Shown: positions 6,608 to 16,409, counted from the first letter of the stretch. The stretch: DNA of 30,767 nt from Bacillota bacterium (GCA_023451115.1 JAEXFV010000034.1:1-30767), one strand, 5' to 3'. Notes: generated by a model from the letters alone, not told the origin. Numbers and translations are program-made.

Positions 6608-8230
6608 ATGAAAATTACATTTTGCGGCGCTGCCCGCACAGTAACAGGCTCCTGCCACATGCTTAGCTGCCAGGGAGGAACCATTTTGGTGGATTGCGGC
6701 ATGCGCCAGGGCGCGGACGCCAAGGGCGTTTATGGAGAAGGGGCCTTCCCCTTTGATCCTGCCAAGATTGACGCGGTGCTGCTCACCCATGCCCACATCG
6801 ACCACAGCGGTTTAATCCCGCTGCTGGTAAAACGGGGATTTTCCGGCCGCATCGTGTGCACCGAGGCTACCTCTCAGCTTGCTACCATCATGCTGCCGGA
6901 CAGCGCCCATATCCAGGAGCAGGATGCAGAGTGGCAAAACCGGAAAAACGCCCGGGCGGGCAAGCCGCCCATCGAGCCTTTATATACCATCCGGGATGCC
7001 CAGGATGCCCTTCAGCTGTTTTACGGTGTGAGTTATGGTGAAACCGTGCAGCTGCTGCCAGGCGTCCGGGTGCGCTTTACCGATGCGGGGCACTTGCTAG
7101 GTTCCGCGGCCATTGAAATCTGGGCGGAGGACGAAACCGGGAAGACGGCCAAAGTGGTGTTTTCCGGGGACCTGGGCCGGGATGACAGGCCCATCCTCAA
7201 GGACCCCGTAGATGTGCGGGGGGCGGATTACCTTGTGATGGAAGGCACTTATGGCAACCGTAACCATGAGATCAGCACCGGCCAGGCCAAGGAAACCCAG
7301 CTGGCGAATATCCTCCGCACCGCACTGGCCCGGGGCGGCAATCTGGTGATCCCTTCCTTTGCCGTAGGGCGTACACAGGAGCTTTTGTATTACATAAAGC
7401 GGCTGCTGCAAAAGGGCCTGGTAAAAGGGCTGGACAATGTAGAAGTATATATTGACAGCCCTTTGGGCATCGAAGCCACCAAGATTTATGAGCGTTGCGC
7501 AGTAGGCTATTACGACGAGGAAGCCATGGCCATGGCCAAGGATGGTTCCCCCTTCGATTTTCCTACCCTGCGGATAGCGCAAACCGCAGACGAGAGCAAA
7601 CTCATCAACTCCCTGTCCAACCAGAAGATTATTATCTCCGCATCCGGCATGTGTGACGCCGGCCGTATCCGCCACCATCTCAAGCATAACCTGTACCGGG
7701 CAGACAGTACTATCCTGTTTGTAGGCTACCAGGCCCAGGGCACCTTGGGCCGCGCATTGCTGGACGGCGTAAAAAAGGTGAAGCTCTTTGGCGAGGATGT
7801 ACGGGTGAACGCCACCATCGAGCAGATCGAAGGGTTTTCCGGCCACGCCGGGAAAGATGAGCTGATTGAGTGGGTGCGCGATATTGGCGAAAAGCCTCGC
7901 AAGATCTTCCTGGTACATGGCGAAAGCGACTCTCTGGATAGCCTGGGCGAGGCCATCCGCAGCTTGGGGTACGATGTGATGATCCCCTCCTTGGGCGAAG
8001 GGTTCGATCTGTTGGCGGGCGCCCCCAAAGCGGCGGACCTGCCACAGGAAAATGTTGTGGAGATCGCCACCAAAGCCCGGGGTTACGATATCCGGGCCCA
8101 GCTGGAGCGCATTGCACAAATCCTGGAGCGCAGCGACCAGCGTCGCTCTCCGGATATGGAGCTGAAACTTTCTATCATGGAGGCAGACATTAAGTCCCTG
8201 GCGGACAAATGGGATGGCATCATCGGCTGA
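6608..8230 (+). CDS. Metallo-beta-lactamase fold ribonuclease, beta-CASP type
   Basis: This 540-residue protein has an N-terminal metallo-beta-lactamase domain with the zinc motif H61-A-H63-I-D65-H66 (THAHIDHSG), an early RTVTGSCH loop and DAGHLLGSAAIE. It continues into a beta-CASP domain (SFAVGRTQELLYYI, SASGMCDAGRIRHHLKHNL) and the RNA-specificity end with SGHAGKDEL and VHGE. That order and length match the YSH1/CPSF73-like RNA exonuclease group widespread in bacteria and archaea. It would process or degrade RNA in the cytoplasm. The ATG follows GAGAGGAG by 7 nt. The last 60 or so residues form a helical tail outside the core fold. It is probably a single-gene unit, since terminator-like hairpins lie on both sides. 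Confidence 0.93.
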   Translation: MKITFCGAARTVTGSCHMLSCQGGTILVDCGMRQGADAKGVYGEGAFPFDPAKIDAVLLTHAHIDHSGLIPLLVKRGFSGRIVCTEATSQLATIMLPDSAHIQEQDAEWQNRKNARAGKPPIEPLYTIRDAQDALQLFYGVSYGETVQLLPGVRVRFTDAGHLLGSAAIEIWAEDETGKTAKVVFSGDLGRDDRPILKDPVDVRGADYLVMEGTYGNRNHEISTGQAKETQLANILRTALARGGNLVIPSFAVGRTQELLYYIKRLLQKGLVKGLDNVEVYIDSPLGIEATKIYERCAVGYYDEEAMAMAKDGSPFDFPTLRIAQTADESKLINSLSNQKIIISASGMCDAGRIRHHLKHNLYRADSTILFVGYQAQGTLGRALLDGVKKVKLFGEDVRVNATIEQIEGFSGHAGKDELIEWVRDIGEKPRKIFLVHGESDSLDSLGEAIRSLGYDVMIPSLGEGFDLLAGAPKAADLPQENVVEIATKARGYDIRAQLERIAQILERSDQRRSPDMELKLSIMEADIKSLADKWDGIIG

Positions 8231-8319
8231 CCTTGTATAGCCGTTAAATTTCATTTTGTAAAGCCAGCGACGCTATAGGCTTTTCCATCGGGTTTTATTT
8301 TAACCCTCCATTGGATTTC

Positions 8320-8363
8320 CGGGCAGGAGGCCACAGGCGGCTGTCCTGCCCGTATGTTTGTTG
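8320..8363 (+). terminator. Terminator of the beta-CASP ribonuclease gene
   Basis: A perfect 9-bp stem CGGGCAGGA/TCCTGCCCG (8320-8328 with 8344-8352) is followed by TATGTTTGTTG. It lies 90 nt after the stop codon. The surrounding stretch 8231-8486 has no supported gene. Confidence 0.6.
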
Positions 8364-8486
8364 ATGATCACCCCCTGGAAGCAATACCGCAGCAGTCCTT
8401 GCTTCACATGGCTAAATTTATAGGTCTTTGTTGTTTTTGCGAAAAATCTTCTAATTCCAACAGGAGCTCAAAATTAGGAAAAACAA

Positions 8487-8520
8487 AATCCCCGTAATCC
8501 TGTTGATTACGGGGATTTTT
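8487..8520 (-). terminator. Terminator of tRNA-Arg
   Basis: A long AT/GC stem (AAATCCCCGTAATC with GATTACGGGGATTT) sits directly downstream of the tRNA on the minus strand and is followed there by a T-rich run. T runs occur on both sides, so it could act in both directions. Confidence 0.85.
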
Positions 8521-8522
8521 CC

Positions 8523-8599
8523 TGGCGCGCCCTGAGGGATTCGAACCCCCGACCTTCTGGTCCGTAGCCAAACGCTCTATCCAGCTGAGCCAAGGGCGC
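8523..8599 (-). tRNA. tRNA-Arg (anticodon ACG)
   Basis: Minus-strand cloverleaf of 77 nt with acceptor stem GCGCCCT/AGGGCGC, D arm, anticodon stem TTTGG/CCAGA around loop CTACGGA, and a T arm with TTCGAAT. The anticodon ACG, normally edited to ICG by TadA, reads CGN arginine codons. Discriminator G and the CCA end are encoded (complement of 8523-8526). Confidence 0.96.
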
Positions 8600-8620
8600 A
8601 CGCACATCAGCGCAACAATT

Positions 8621-8649
8621 ATTATAGCCAATTGCCCCTGTATTGTCAA
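8621..8649 (-). promoter_or_regulatory. Promoter of tRNA-Arg
   Basis: On the minus strand a perfect -35 TTGACA (8644-8649), a 17-nt spacer and a perfect -10 TATAAT (8621-8626) lie about 15 nt upstream of the tRNA. This is a consensus strong promoter. Confidence 0.88.
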
Positions 8650-8788
8650 GCAAAAGCGTACGTAAAAATAATTCATGGAATGAGCGCCCAGCATTGTAGT
8701 GAATATCCATGTTTTACCATATATTATGGCATTGCCTGTACTGCCGCTATTCATTCTGAATGTTATGCTATAACGTTGCCTGAATTCC

Positions 8789-8817
8789 TTGAATTCCCAC
8801 GAATGCAACAGTATAAT
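8789..8817 (+). promoter_or_regulatory. Promoter of the NRPS operon
   Basis: A -35 box TTGAAT (8789-8794), a 17-nt spacer and a perfect -10 box TATAAT (8812-8817) are the best promoter in the 400 nt ahead of the NRPS. The start near 8824 gives a leader of about 220 nt. The -35 box is overlapped by two tandem GAATTCC copies (8782-8788 and 8791-8797), a possible operator. The region 8650-9047 holds this promoter, leader copy E and small palindromes (GACTTAAGTC at 8872-8881, GAAAGCTTTC at 8985-8994), but no gene I can support. Confidence 0.65.
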
Positions 8818-8884
8818 AAACAGGAATGGTCACGCTTTCTTCCTTTTTTTGTAGAAAAATGGGGTAGACGGGACTTAAGTCTGC

Positions 8885-8937
8885 CAAAAAGCGCTCCGTT
8901 TTGATGGAAAACCCTGATGAAATCCAAAAAATTGGAT
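8885..8937 (+). repeat. Two-hairpin leader element, copy E
   Basis: Hairpin I is CAAAA-N9-TTTTG (8885-8903). The linker carries AAAACC (8908-8913) and TGAAATCC (8918-8925). Hairpin II is ATCCAA-AAAA-TTGGAT (8922-8937). From TTTGA (8900) to TGAAATCC (8925) it matches copy A at 21 of 26 bases without gaps. It sits inside the untranslated leader of the NRPS gene. Confidence 0.5.
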
Positions 8938-9047
8938 GGTTTTTGAGACAAGATTTGATATAGCGTTATTCTGACACCCTGAAGGAAAGCTTTCGGGGAC
9001 ATGACCAGCGTTTGGGAAGGTGTAGCGCTTAGGGTTGGGGGTTCACT

Positions 9048-12000
9048 TTGGCTGAAGCAAGCAGCGAAGTATTTGCGCTATCCACGAGCCAATGGAATAT
9101 CTGGCATGTGGAGCAAGCGTATAAAGGTACTTCCATCAACAACATCAGCTCCACAATTCATATTATGGGGCGGCTGGATCTTTCCGTACTGCAAGAAGCC
9201 TTATGCCTGGTTTTGCAGCACGATATTTCGTTGCGCACTCGGATCACCCTGCAAGATGGTCAACCTGTTCAATACTTTGCGGAATATCAGCCGGAACAAT
9301 TCCCTGTGTATGATTTTTCCATGACCCAAAGAAGCGGCGCCGCTCACTGGGAAGCGGCTCTTACCCATGAAAATATGCCTCTGTTGGATTGCCCTTTATA
9401 TGACTTCTCCATCTTCAAGCTGGGGGAAGGGGACGGCGGCGTGTTGATGAAAACGCACCACATCATATCCGACGGGTGGTCGCAAGTTCACTTGGGCAAC
9501 CGCATTGCAAAGACTTACCTCGCTCTTTTAGAAGGGAAAAACCCGGAATTAACCCAATCTCCCAGCTATCAGCTGCATATCCTAGCCGAGGCGCAATACC
9601 GCAGCTCCCGGGCCTTTGAAAACGACCGTAGCTATTGGGCTGCCCTGCTGGAAGAGGGCGGGGACCCCTGCGTGATCAAAGAGTGTAAAAGCGCTGCCTT
9701 AAGCCCGGTAGGCCAGCGAAAGAGCTATCCCCTTTCCCAGGTGCTCAACCATAGCATCCAGTCTTTTTGCGACCAGCATCGGGTGGCTCCTTTCGCAGTG
9801 TTTTATATGGCGCTGGCCATCTACCTTTCCCGCACCAACGGCGCGTCACGGCCCGGCATTGGCGTACCGGTATTGAACCGTTCCACCATGACGGATAAGC
9901 AGACCTCCGGTATGTTTGTCAGCACGCTGCCCTTTTGGTGCCATATGGACGAAAACTGGACATTTTTAGAATTTAACGAGGCGTTGACCGAGCAATGGTA
10001 TGACCTACTGCGGCACCAGCGCCTGCCATTTTCCGATATTGCCGCTCTGTACCGGGAAAAAAAGCCAGAGGAAACGGCTCTGTTTCATATCGTACTATCC
10101 TATCAGGACAGCCGGTTATTCCAAAGCAAGGATACCTCGATTTTGTTCACCGGCCGCTGGCACTATAGCGGCTATCAGGCAGAGCACCTGGTGATCCACC
10201 TGAGCAGTCTGGAACAAGAGCACCGGTTTTCCGTTGACTATGACTACCTTACCCAGCTGTTTTGCCAGGAAGAAATCGATGCGCTCCATGGTTATCTCAC
10301 ACAGCTTCTCCACGAGGCTTTATCCTGCCCGGAAAAGCCCATCTGGCAATTATGCCCTTTGGGGCTACAGGAACGGGAGTTGGTGCTGTTTCGCTTTAAC
10401 GACACCAGCAAGCCCATGCATTGCCATAGCCTGGCGCAACAGCTTTTTCGCTGGGTGCAGGCATATCCCACCAGGGTAGCACTCATTCAAAACGGCCAAC
10501 GGCTGCGTTATGACAAATTGTGGGACATGTCCTGCCGGTATGCTGCAGCCTTTGCCCAGGCCCTGCCCGGGGGTGGGCAGATTATCCCTCTGGCGCTGCC
10601 CAAGGGGGTTGACTTGGTAGCCGCTATGTTAGGCGCTGTTTTCTCCGGCAACGCCTGGGTCAACCTGCCCCACTCTCTGCCCCGGGAACGGGTGTTGGAA
10701 ATTATGCAGGACAGCAATGCCAGCCTTTGCGTAGCCCCGCCCGGCTATGCCTGCTTCCCCCCTAATGGGAGACTGCTCACCCCGAAACAGATTGCGGATG
10801 GGGAAGCTGAGGGGTATTCTCCCCGGGAATCCAACGAAAAAAACCGGCTTTGTTACCTGGTGTATACCTCAGGCTCTACAGGCAAACCCAAAGGCGTAGA
10901 GGTGGGGGAAGAAAACCTGCTGTGTTTCGCCCAGGGCATGGCCCCGCTTTATGGCCATGGCGGCGTACTCTCCCTGTGTAGCACAGGGTTTGACGTGTTT
11001 GTTCTGGAAAGTATAGCGGCGCTGCTCAACGGCCGCACCATCGTGCTTTGCAGGGAAGAGGAACAGGACAATCCCGCTGCCATTGCGGCTCTCATTCAGG
11101 AATATGCGGTGGGATTCTTTGCCATCACGCCCTCCCGCCTGCAGGCCTATTTGCACAACCAGGCGTTCTGTCAGGCCTTGCGGAGGGTTGGCAGCATCGT
11201 ATTGGGCGGTGAGCACCTATCCGGCGATCTGGTGCAAGAAATCAAGGCCCATACCAGCGCTGCAATTTACAATCAATACGGCCCTTCTGAAACCACCATC
11301 GGCGTCAGCTACGCCAGAGTGGACGCCGCCGCCCAGATCTCCATTGGCAAGCCTATGGAAAACTGCCGTTTATATGTGTTGGACAGCCATTTACAGCCCT
11401 TGCCAATCGGCGTTTACGGTGATTTATATGTCGGCGGGCGTTATGTGGGAAAAGGCTATCATAACGCCCCCGAGGCAACAGCCGCCCGCTTTCTGGACAG
11501 CCCCTTTGAACGCAACGAGCGCATTTACAAAACCGGCGACGTGGCCTGTTGGACGCCGGAAGGCACGCTGCTGCTGGGCGGCCGCCGGGACAGCCAGATC
11601 AAATTGAGAGGGCTGCGTATCGAACCGGAGGAAATCGCCACCCGCTTGTGCGCCCACCCTCAAGTGGAAGGGGCTGCGGTAAAGCTCATCCACGACCAGA
11701 ACCGGGAATTTTTAGCGGCTTACTATGTATCCCCTTCCGGGCTTACGGAAGTGGACTTGCTCTCCTTCGCCGCGATTTACCTACCCAGCTACATGATACC
11801 TGCCTATGTACAGAGGCTGGAGGCGCTGCCCCGCACCCCAAACGGAAAAACCGACCTTGCCCGGCTGCCCGCGCCACAGCTGCAACTAAGCGGCAGGCAG
11901 CCCCGTACCCAGGCAGGACGCACTTTGCTCAATTGCTTCCAACGGGTGTTGCAACGGGAGGATTTGGACGCGGACAGCGACTATTTTCTCAGCGGCGGAG

Positions 12001-15000
12001 ACTCCTTGAACGCCACGCAGTTGCTCTGCGAGGTGGAGGCAGCGTTGGGCAAACCTCTGCGTATGGCGGATTTGTATGCGCTGCGCACCGTAGGGCGGCT
12101 GGAAGAAAAGCTGGAAGGCATTGCGGGAACACCCTTACCTTCCCAGGCGATACTTCCGGCACCCAATCTGCCTGCCTATCCCCTCTCCCCTTCCCAGCAG
12201 AGCCTGTACCTGGAAAGCCAGCTGGATCCTACGGGGTTGGCCTACAATATGCCTGGCGCCTTCCGCCTGGAGGAACACGTGGACCTCGGGCGGTTGCAGG
12301 CAGCATTTCAGGCCCTGATCGCCAGGGAAGAGTTGTTGCGCACCGGCATCGTCTTAATCGACGGGCAGTTCCGGCAAAAGATAGTCCCTCAGGCGGATTT
12401 TCGTATTATCCGCATCGCTGCGCCGGACTTTGCCGGGGCCTGCAGCATATTCGTGCAACCCTTTGATTTAAGCAAACCGCCGTTATTGCGCGCGGGCTTG
12501 TGGCACAGCCCCCAAGGGGAACAGGTGCTGTTTGTGGACATGCACCACACCATTGGGGACGGGGTGAGCACATCCATTTTCATGAGGCGGCTGGACGCTT
12601 TGTATCGTGGAGAGCAGCCCAGCTTTCCTCCGATTTTCTATAAGGATTACGCCTATTGGCTTGCTTGCCGGGACAGCGCTGCCATTGCCGGCCAGGAAGC
12701 CTATTGGAAGCAGCAGCTGGAAGGCGCTCTGCGCCTGGAACTCCCTACGGATTTTCCCCGGCCCCTAAAACCGGATTTTCAGGGAGGCAGTTGGGATTTC
12801 TGTTTATCCGAAGATATGTCCACCCGCTGCCAGGGCTTTTGCGCCCAGTTCCGCCTCACCCCTTATGCTTTATTTGGAGGTGCGTTTGCGCTTTTATTGG
12901 GCAAACTGGGCGGCAGTGAGGATGTCCTGTTGGGCACGCCGGTTTCAGGCAGGCGTTCCCCTGCGGTTTGGGAGGTGTTCGGCCCCTTCCTCAACACGCT
13001 CCCCTTACGGCTACAGCCCAAAAACGAACTTACAGTGGCGGACTATTGCGCCCAAGTAAGCCAGGTTGTAGCAGATATGCTGGATCACCAGGAGATTTCC
13101 CTGGAAGCCATTATCTCCGCATCAGGCCTGCCCCGGCAAGCCGGAGGCAATCCCCTGTATCGCATTTTGTTTGCCTACCGACCAATATCCCAAGAGGACT
13201 TGGTGTTGGAGGGCAAACCCCTCCACTACCTGCCCATCCCTGCCCCAGCGGCAAAGATGGATTTGTTTCTGGAAGCGGCCCAGTCTGGCCCCAGCTTTAC
13301 CTTCCATTTGGAATACGCCGCAGCCCTGTATGCCCCTGAAACCATCGCCCTATATGCACGCTGCTATCAGGCGGTACTGGAGGCAATGCTCTGCGGGCCG
13401 GAGAAAACATTGGGACGGATTTGCGCCATCCATCCGCAGGACCGGTTAACCCTTTACCAACGGCCTTATCGGAAGCGGGCTCCCTTTGTGGACGAATGCC
13501 TGGATCAGACCATAGAAGGCCTGGCGTTGTTGTTGCCACAGCAGCCTGCGGTGCGCTACCATGGGCAAACCATGACCTACCAATCCCTATTGCGCCGCAG
13601 CCATGCTTTGGCAGGCCAGCTGCAGCAGGCAGGCGTTGTTCCTGGCGCCATTGTAGGCTTATGCTGCCGCCGCACCCCGGATTTGCTGGCGGCTATGCTG
13701 GGCATCCTGGCCGCTGGCTGCGGATATTTGCCGTTGCTTGCAGATTTTCCCCCAAACCGGCTCCATTTCATGCTGCAAACGGCGGAGGCGGCTTTTGTGT
13801 TTTGTGATGAGGACAGCGCTGGGCTTCTGCCTCAAGATTTGCCCTGCCCCAAGCTTGTTTTCTGCCCTGTCCAGGAACAGCCGTCCTTTACCCCGCCTCA
13901 AGGCCGTTCCAGCCAGGATGTGATCCACGTGCTGTTCACCTCCGGCTCTACGGGCCAGCCCAAAGGGGTGCTGCTGCAGCACCGGGCATTGGCCAACCTG
14001 CTGTGCGGTTTGACGCCATTATTGGAAAGCGTAGCGGGCAACATACTGTGTTCTACCCACGTGGTGTTCGATACCTTTATCACAGAAACCCTGCTTGCCC
14101 TTGCTCTGGGCAAATGCTGCGTGATGGCAGATGAAGAGGAAATGATGCTGCCCTATCGCATGGCGGAGCTCATCCAGCAGGAAGGGGTCAAAGGGCTGCA
14201 GCTCACCCCTTCCCGAATGCAAATGAGTTTGGGCAGCCCGGAATTTGTGCGAGCCCTGCAAGGGGTAACCCACATTCTTATGGCGGGGGAGGCGGTAACG
14301 CCGCACCTGCTCAACACCCTGCAGCAAGCCTGCCCCTGTGGCATTTTCAACCTGTATGGCCCTGCGGAGGCGGCGGTTTACGTGACCCAGGGGGAATTGA
14401 CCCATGCAGGCCGCCCTACCATTGGCAAAGCGCTGCCCAATTGCCGGGTTTACGTGTTAGATGAGCAAGGGAAGGATTTCGTCCCCCCTACAGCCACAGG
14501 CGAGCTGTTTTTAGCCGGGGAATGCCTGGCCGCAGGCTACTGTAACCAGCCAGAGCTGACAGAACAGGCCTTTTTACCGGATCCCTTCTTCCCAGGAGAA
14601 CGGATGTATAAAACCGGGGATTTAGCCAGGCTGCTGCCAAATGGGGAAATTGCCTATGTGGGCCGCCGGGATCACCAGGTAAAACTCCATGGCCAGCGCA
14701 TTGAATTGGAGGAAATCTCCAGCCAGGTATTGGGTGCCGGGCTTGCACAGGAAGCGGTTGCGTTGGCTGTGCCTGCCCCGGGAGGCTTGATGTCGCTTAC
14801 CCTATATGTGGTTGCAGGGGAAGGCCGAACCATAGATGTGGAACAAATCCGTGCCCATTTAAAAGCCCAGCTGCCTCCATATATGGTCCCCTCCTCCATT
14901 GCCGTGCTGGAGCATATGCCCCGCACCGCCAGCGGAAAAATCGACCGGTTGGCACTGCAAAACGGCGCTGCTGTCCCCCAAGCAGCCCTGCCCAAGCAGG

Positions 15001-16409
15001 CAATCACAGTTTTAAAGAAGGAAGAAGCGCCCCCGCCGCCTATGGCGCAGCTATTGCCGCCCCCTCAGGAACGCATGGCACAAATTTGGAAAGAAGCGCT
15101 GGGACGGGAAGAAATCCAACCAGAAGTGTCTTTGTTTGAACAAGGGGGCAGCTCCTTAGCTGCGTTGACCATTTTAACCCAATATTTTGCCCAGGGCTGG
15201 GAGATGACCCTGGCGCAGTTTTATGACAACCCCACACTGAGGGGGCAACAATCCCTGCTCTTTGGGGAAACCCCGGCTAATACCGCCGCCGCTGTGCCCG
15301 CCGCTCCCTCCACTGCGCCGCAAAAAAGCGGAATCCTGATCAGTGGGGCTACGGGATTTTTAGGGGCGCACCTGGTCCAAACCTGGGCGGATGCGGGCGT
15401 AGGCCCCATATACTGCGCCCTACGCGGGAATGAAGGGCGGCTTTGGGATACCTTAAGCCACTATTTCGGTGAGGATTGGGTTTGTGCCCACCGCCACCAG
15501 CTGCATCCCATCCTTTGCGATGTGACGCGCCCACAATGGGGATTTGACCCAAAACAATTGGAGCTGCTGGATAGCCAGGTATCCACTATTCTTCATGCAG
15601 CCGCGGATGTGCGCCACTATGCCCCCCAGGAGGCTTCCCTGGCAGTAAATGTGGATGGCGTTTCCCATGGGTTGGCCCTTGCTAAGGATTTTTCCGCCCG
15701 TTTCCTGCAAGTTTCCACCGTAAGCATTGCAGGGGACGGCCCCAGGCCCGGGAACGCGCCTACCCCTGATTTTTATGAACAAGATTACGACATAGGGCAG
15801 GATTGGGCGCATAACATTTATGTCAAAGGAAAATTCCTGGCGGAGGGGCTGGTGCAGGATGCCCGAAAGCAGGGGCTTGACGCCCATATCTTCCGGGTAG
15901 GGCGGCTGGTAGGCAGAAGCCGGGACGGGATGTTCCAGCAAGCCCCTGAAAGCAACGCCTTTTATTCCTTCATACAGGGAATATCCGCCTTGGGCTGCGC
16001 CCCTGTCCAGGCAGGAGAGCTACCCATTGAACTTACGGCTGTAGATGCATGCGCTCAGGCTATCTTTGCATTGCGCAACGGTACTGATCAGGTGTATCAT
16101 GTGTTTAACCCACAAACAATTCCGTTACGGGAAATATTATCCGCTTTACCCAAGCCTGTGGAAATGATAGAAGATGCTGCCTTCCGGCAGCGGTTTGGCC
16201 AGAGCGTTACTCAAATTCCGCCTGCTGCCTGCGTACAGTTGATGGAGCTTTGGACTAAGCTGCAAGGACCGCTCCTTGCGGCCGTGCCCAATGCCCATCG
16301 CACACAAAACGCCTTGGCTGCCAATGGATTTTACTGGCCCACGCCGCAGCCCGCGACCCTATTGATGCATTTTAGCGCTAATGTTCTGGGAAAGGAGGAC
16401 CGGCTATGA
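9048..16409 (+). CDS. Two-module non-ribosomal peptide synthetase with terminal reductase (C-A-T-C-A-T-R)
   Basis: This 2453-residue enzyme is a complete dimodular NRPS. C1 (about 8-440) has HHIISDG at 137-143. A1 (about 461-950) has YTSGSTGKPKG from 606. T1 carries GGDS with attachment Ser986. C2 (about 1042-1460) has HHTIGDG at 1166-1172. A2 (about 1480-1975) has FTSGSTGQPKG from 1630. T2 carries GGSS with Ser2036. A reductase (about 2095-2440) has GATGFLG at 2100-2106 and Tyr2258/Lys2262. There is no thioesterase, so release should be reductive and give an aldehyde. A condensation domain before the first adenylation domain, with an acyl ligase and ACP in the same locus, suggests N-acylation. 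Start is TTG at 9048; an in-frame stop at 9030-9032 leaves no earlier start. My aligned specificity residues are DVLAVGQIGK (A1) and DTTQLALVYK (A2), which I cannot assign. Confidence 0.95.
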   Translation: MAEASSEVFALSTSQWNIWHVEQAYKGTSINNISSTIHIMGRLDLSVLQEALCLVLQHDISLRTRITLQDGQPVQYFAEYQPEQFPVYDFSMTQRSGAAHWEAALTHENMPLLDCPLYDFSIFKLGEGDGGVLMKTHHIISDGWSQVHLGNRIAKTYLALLEGKNPELTQSPSYQLHILAEAQYRSSRAFENDRSYWAALLEEGGDPCVIKECKSAALSPVGQRKSYPLSQVLNHSIQSFCDQHRVAPFAVFYMALAIYLSRTNGASRPGIGVPVLNRSTMTDKQTSGMFVSTLPFWCHMDENWTFLEFNEALTEQWYDLLRHQRLPFSDIAALYREKKPEETALFHIVLSYQDSRLFQSKDTSILFTGRWHYSGYQAEHLVIHLSSLEQEHRFSVDYDYLTQLFCQEEIDALHGYLTQLLHEALSCPEKPIWQLCPLGLQERELVLFRFNDTSKPMHCHSLAQQLFRWVQAYPTRVALIQNGQRLRYDKLWDMSCRYAAAFAQALPGGGQIIPLALPKGVDLVAAMLGAVFSGNAWVNLPHSLPRERVLEIMQDSNASLCVAPPGYACFPPNGRLLTPKQIADGEAEGYSPRESNEKNRLCYLVYTSGSTGKPKGVEVGEENLLCFAQGMAPLYGHGGVLSLCSTGFDVFVLESIAALLNGRTIVLCREEEQDNPAAIAALIQEYAVGFFAITPSRLQAYLHNQAFCQALRRVGSIVLGGEHLSGDLVQEIKAHTSAAIYNQYGPSETTIGVSYARVDAAAQISIGKPMENCRLYVLDSHLQPLPIGVYGDLYVGGRYVGKGYHNAPEATAARFLDSPFERNERIYKTGDVACWTPEGTLLLGGRRDSQIKLRGLRIEPEEIATRLCAHPQVEGAAVKLIHDQNREFLAAYYVSPSGLTEVDLLSFAAIYLPSYMIPAYVQRLEALPRTPNGKTDLARLPAPQLQLSGRQPRTQAGRTLLNCFQRVLQREDLDADSDYFLSGGDSLNATQLLCEVEAALGKPLRMADLYALRTVGRLEEKLEGIAGTPLPSQAILPAPNLPAYPLSPSQQSLYLESQLDPTGLAYNMPGAFRLEEHVDLGRLQAAFQALIAREELLRTGIVLIDGQFRQKIVPQADFRIIRIAAPDFAGACSIFVQPFDLSKPPLLRAGLWHSPQGEQVLFVDMHHTIGDGVSTSIFMRRLDALYRGEQPSFPPIFYKDYAYWLACRDSAAIAGQEAYWKQQLEGALRLELPTDFPRPLKPDFQGGSWDFCLSEDMSTRCQGFCAQFRLTPYALFGGAFALLLGKLGGSEDVLLGTPVSGRRSPAVWEVFGPFLNTLPLRLQPKNELTVADYCAQVSQVVADMLDHQEISLEAIISASGLPRQAGGNPLYRILFAYRPISQEDLVLEGKPLHYLPIPAPAAKMDLFLEAAQSGPSFTFHLEYAAALYAPETIALYARCYQAVLEAMLCGPEKTLGRICAIHPQDRLTLYQRPYRKRAPFVDECLDQTIEGLALLLPQQPAVRYHGQTMTYQSLLRRSHALAGQLQQAGVVPGAIVGLCCRRTPDLLAAMLGILAAGCGYLPLLADFPPNRLHFMLQTAEAAFVFCDEDSAGLLPQDLPCPKLVFCPVQEQPSFTPPQGRSSQDVIHVLFTSGSTGQPKGVLLQHRALANLLCGLTPLLESVAGNILCSTHVVFDTFITETLLALALGKCCVMADEEEMMLPYRMAELIQQEGVKGLQLTPSRMQMSLGSPEFVRALQGVTHILMAGEAVTPHLLNTLQQACPCGIFNLYGPAEAAVYVTQGELTHAGRPTIGKALPNCRVYVLDEQGKDFVPPTATGELFLAGECLAAGYCNQPELTEQAFLPDPFFPGERMYKTGDLARLLPNGEIAYVGRRDHQVKLHGQRIELEEISSQVLGAGLAQEAVALAVPAPGGLMSLTLYVVAGEGRTIDVEQIRAHLKAQLPPYMVPSSIAVLEHMPRTASGKIDRLALQNGAAVPQAALPKQAITVLKKEEAPPPPMAQLLPPPQERMAQIWKEALGREEIQPEVSLFEQGGSSLAALTILTQYFAQGWEMTLAQFYDNPTLRGQQSLLFGETPANTAAAVPAAPSTAPQKSGILISGATGFLGAHLVQTWADAGVGPIYCALRGNEGRLWDTLSHYFGEDWVCAHRHQLHPILCDVTRPQWGFDPKQLELLDSQVSTILHAAADVRHYAPQEASLAVNVDGVSHGLALAKDFSARFLQVSTVSIAGDGPRPGNAPTPDFYEQDYDIGQDWAHNIYVKGKFLAEGLVQDARKQGLDAHIFRVGRLVGRSRDGMFQQAPESNAFYSFIQGISALGCAPVQAGELPIELTAVDACAQAIFALRNGTDQVYHVFNPQTIPLREILSALPKPVEMIEDAAFRQRFGQSVTQIPPAACVQLMELWTKLQGPLLAAVPNAHRTQNALAANGFYWPTPQPATLLMHFSANVLGKEDRL

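Noticed and set aside
7097..8254. Minus-strand open frame of 385 codons
   Set aside because: It is opposite the beta-CASP ribonuclease gene, whose motifs are all intact; shadow.
8231..9047. Mobile element or integration scar at tRNA-Arg next to the NRPS locus
   Set aside because: A tRNA at the locus edge is suggestive, but I see no integrase, no transposase and no direct repeat of the tRNA 3' end elsewhere in the window.
11549..12466. Plus-strand open frame of 305 codons inside the NRPS
   Set aside because: It is in another frame of an intact NRPS, is rich in Arg, Gly and Pro and matches no family; shadow.
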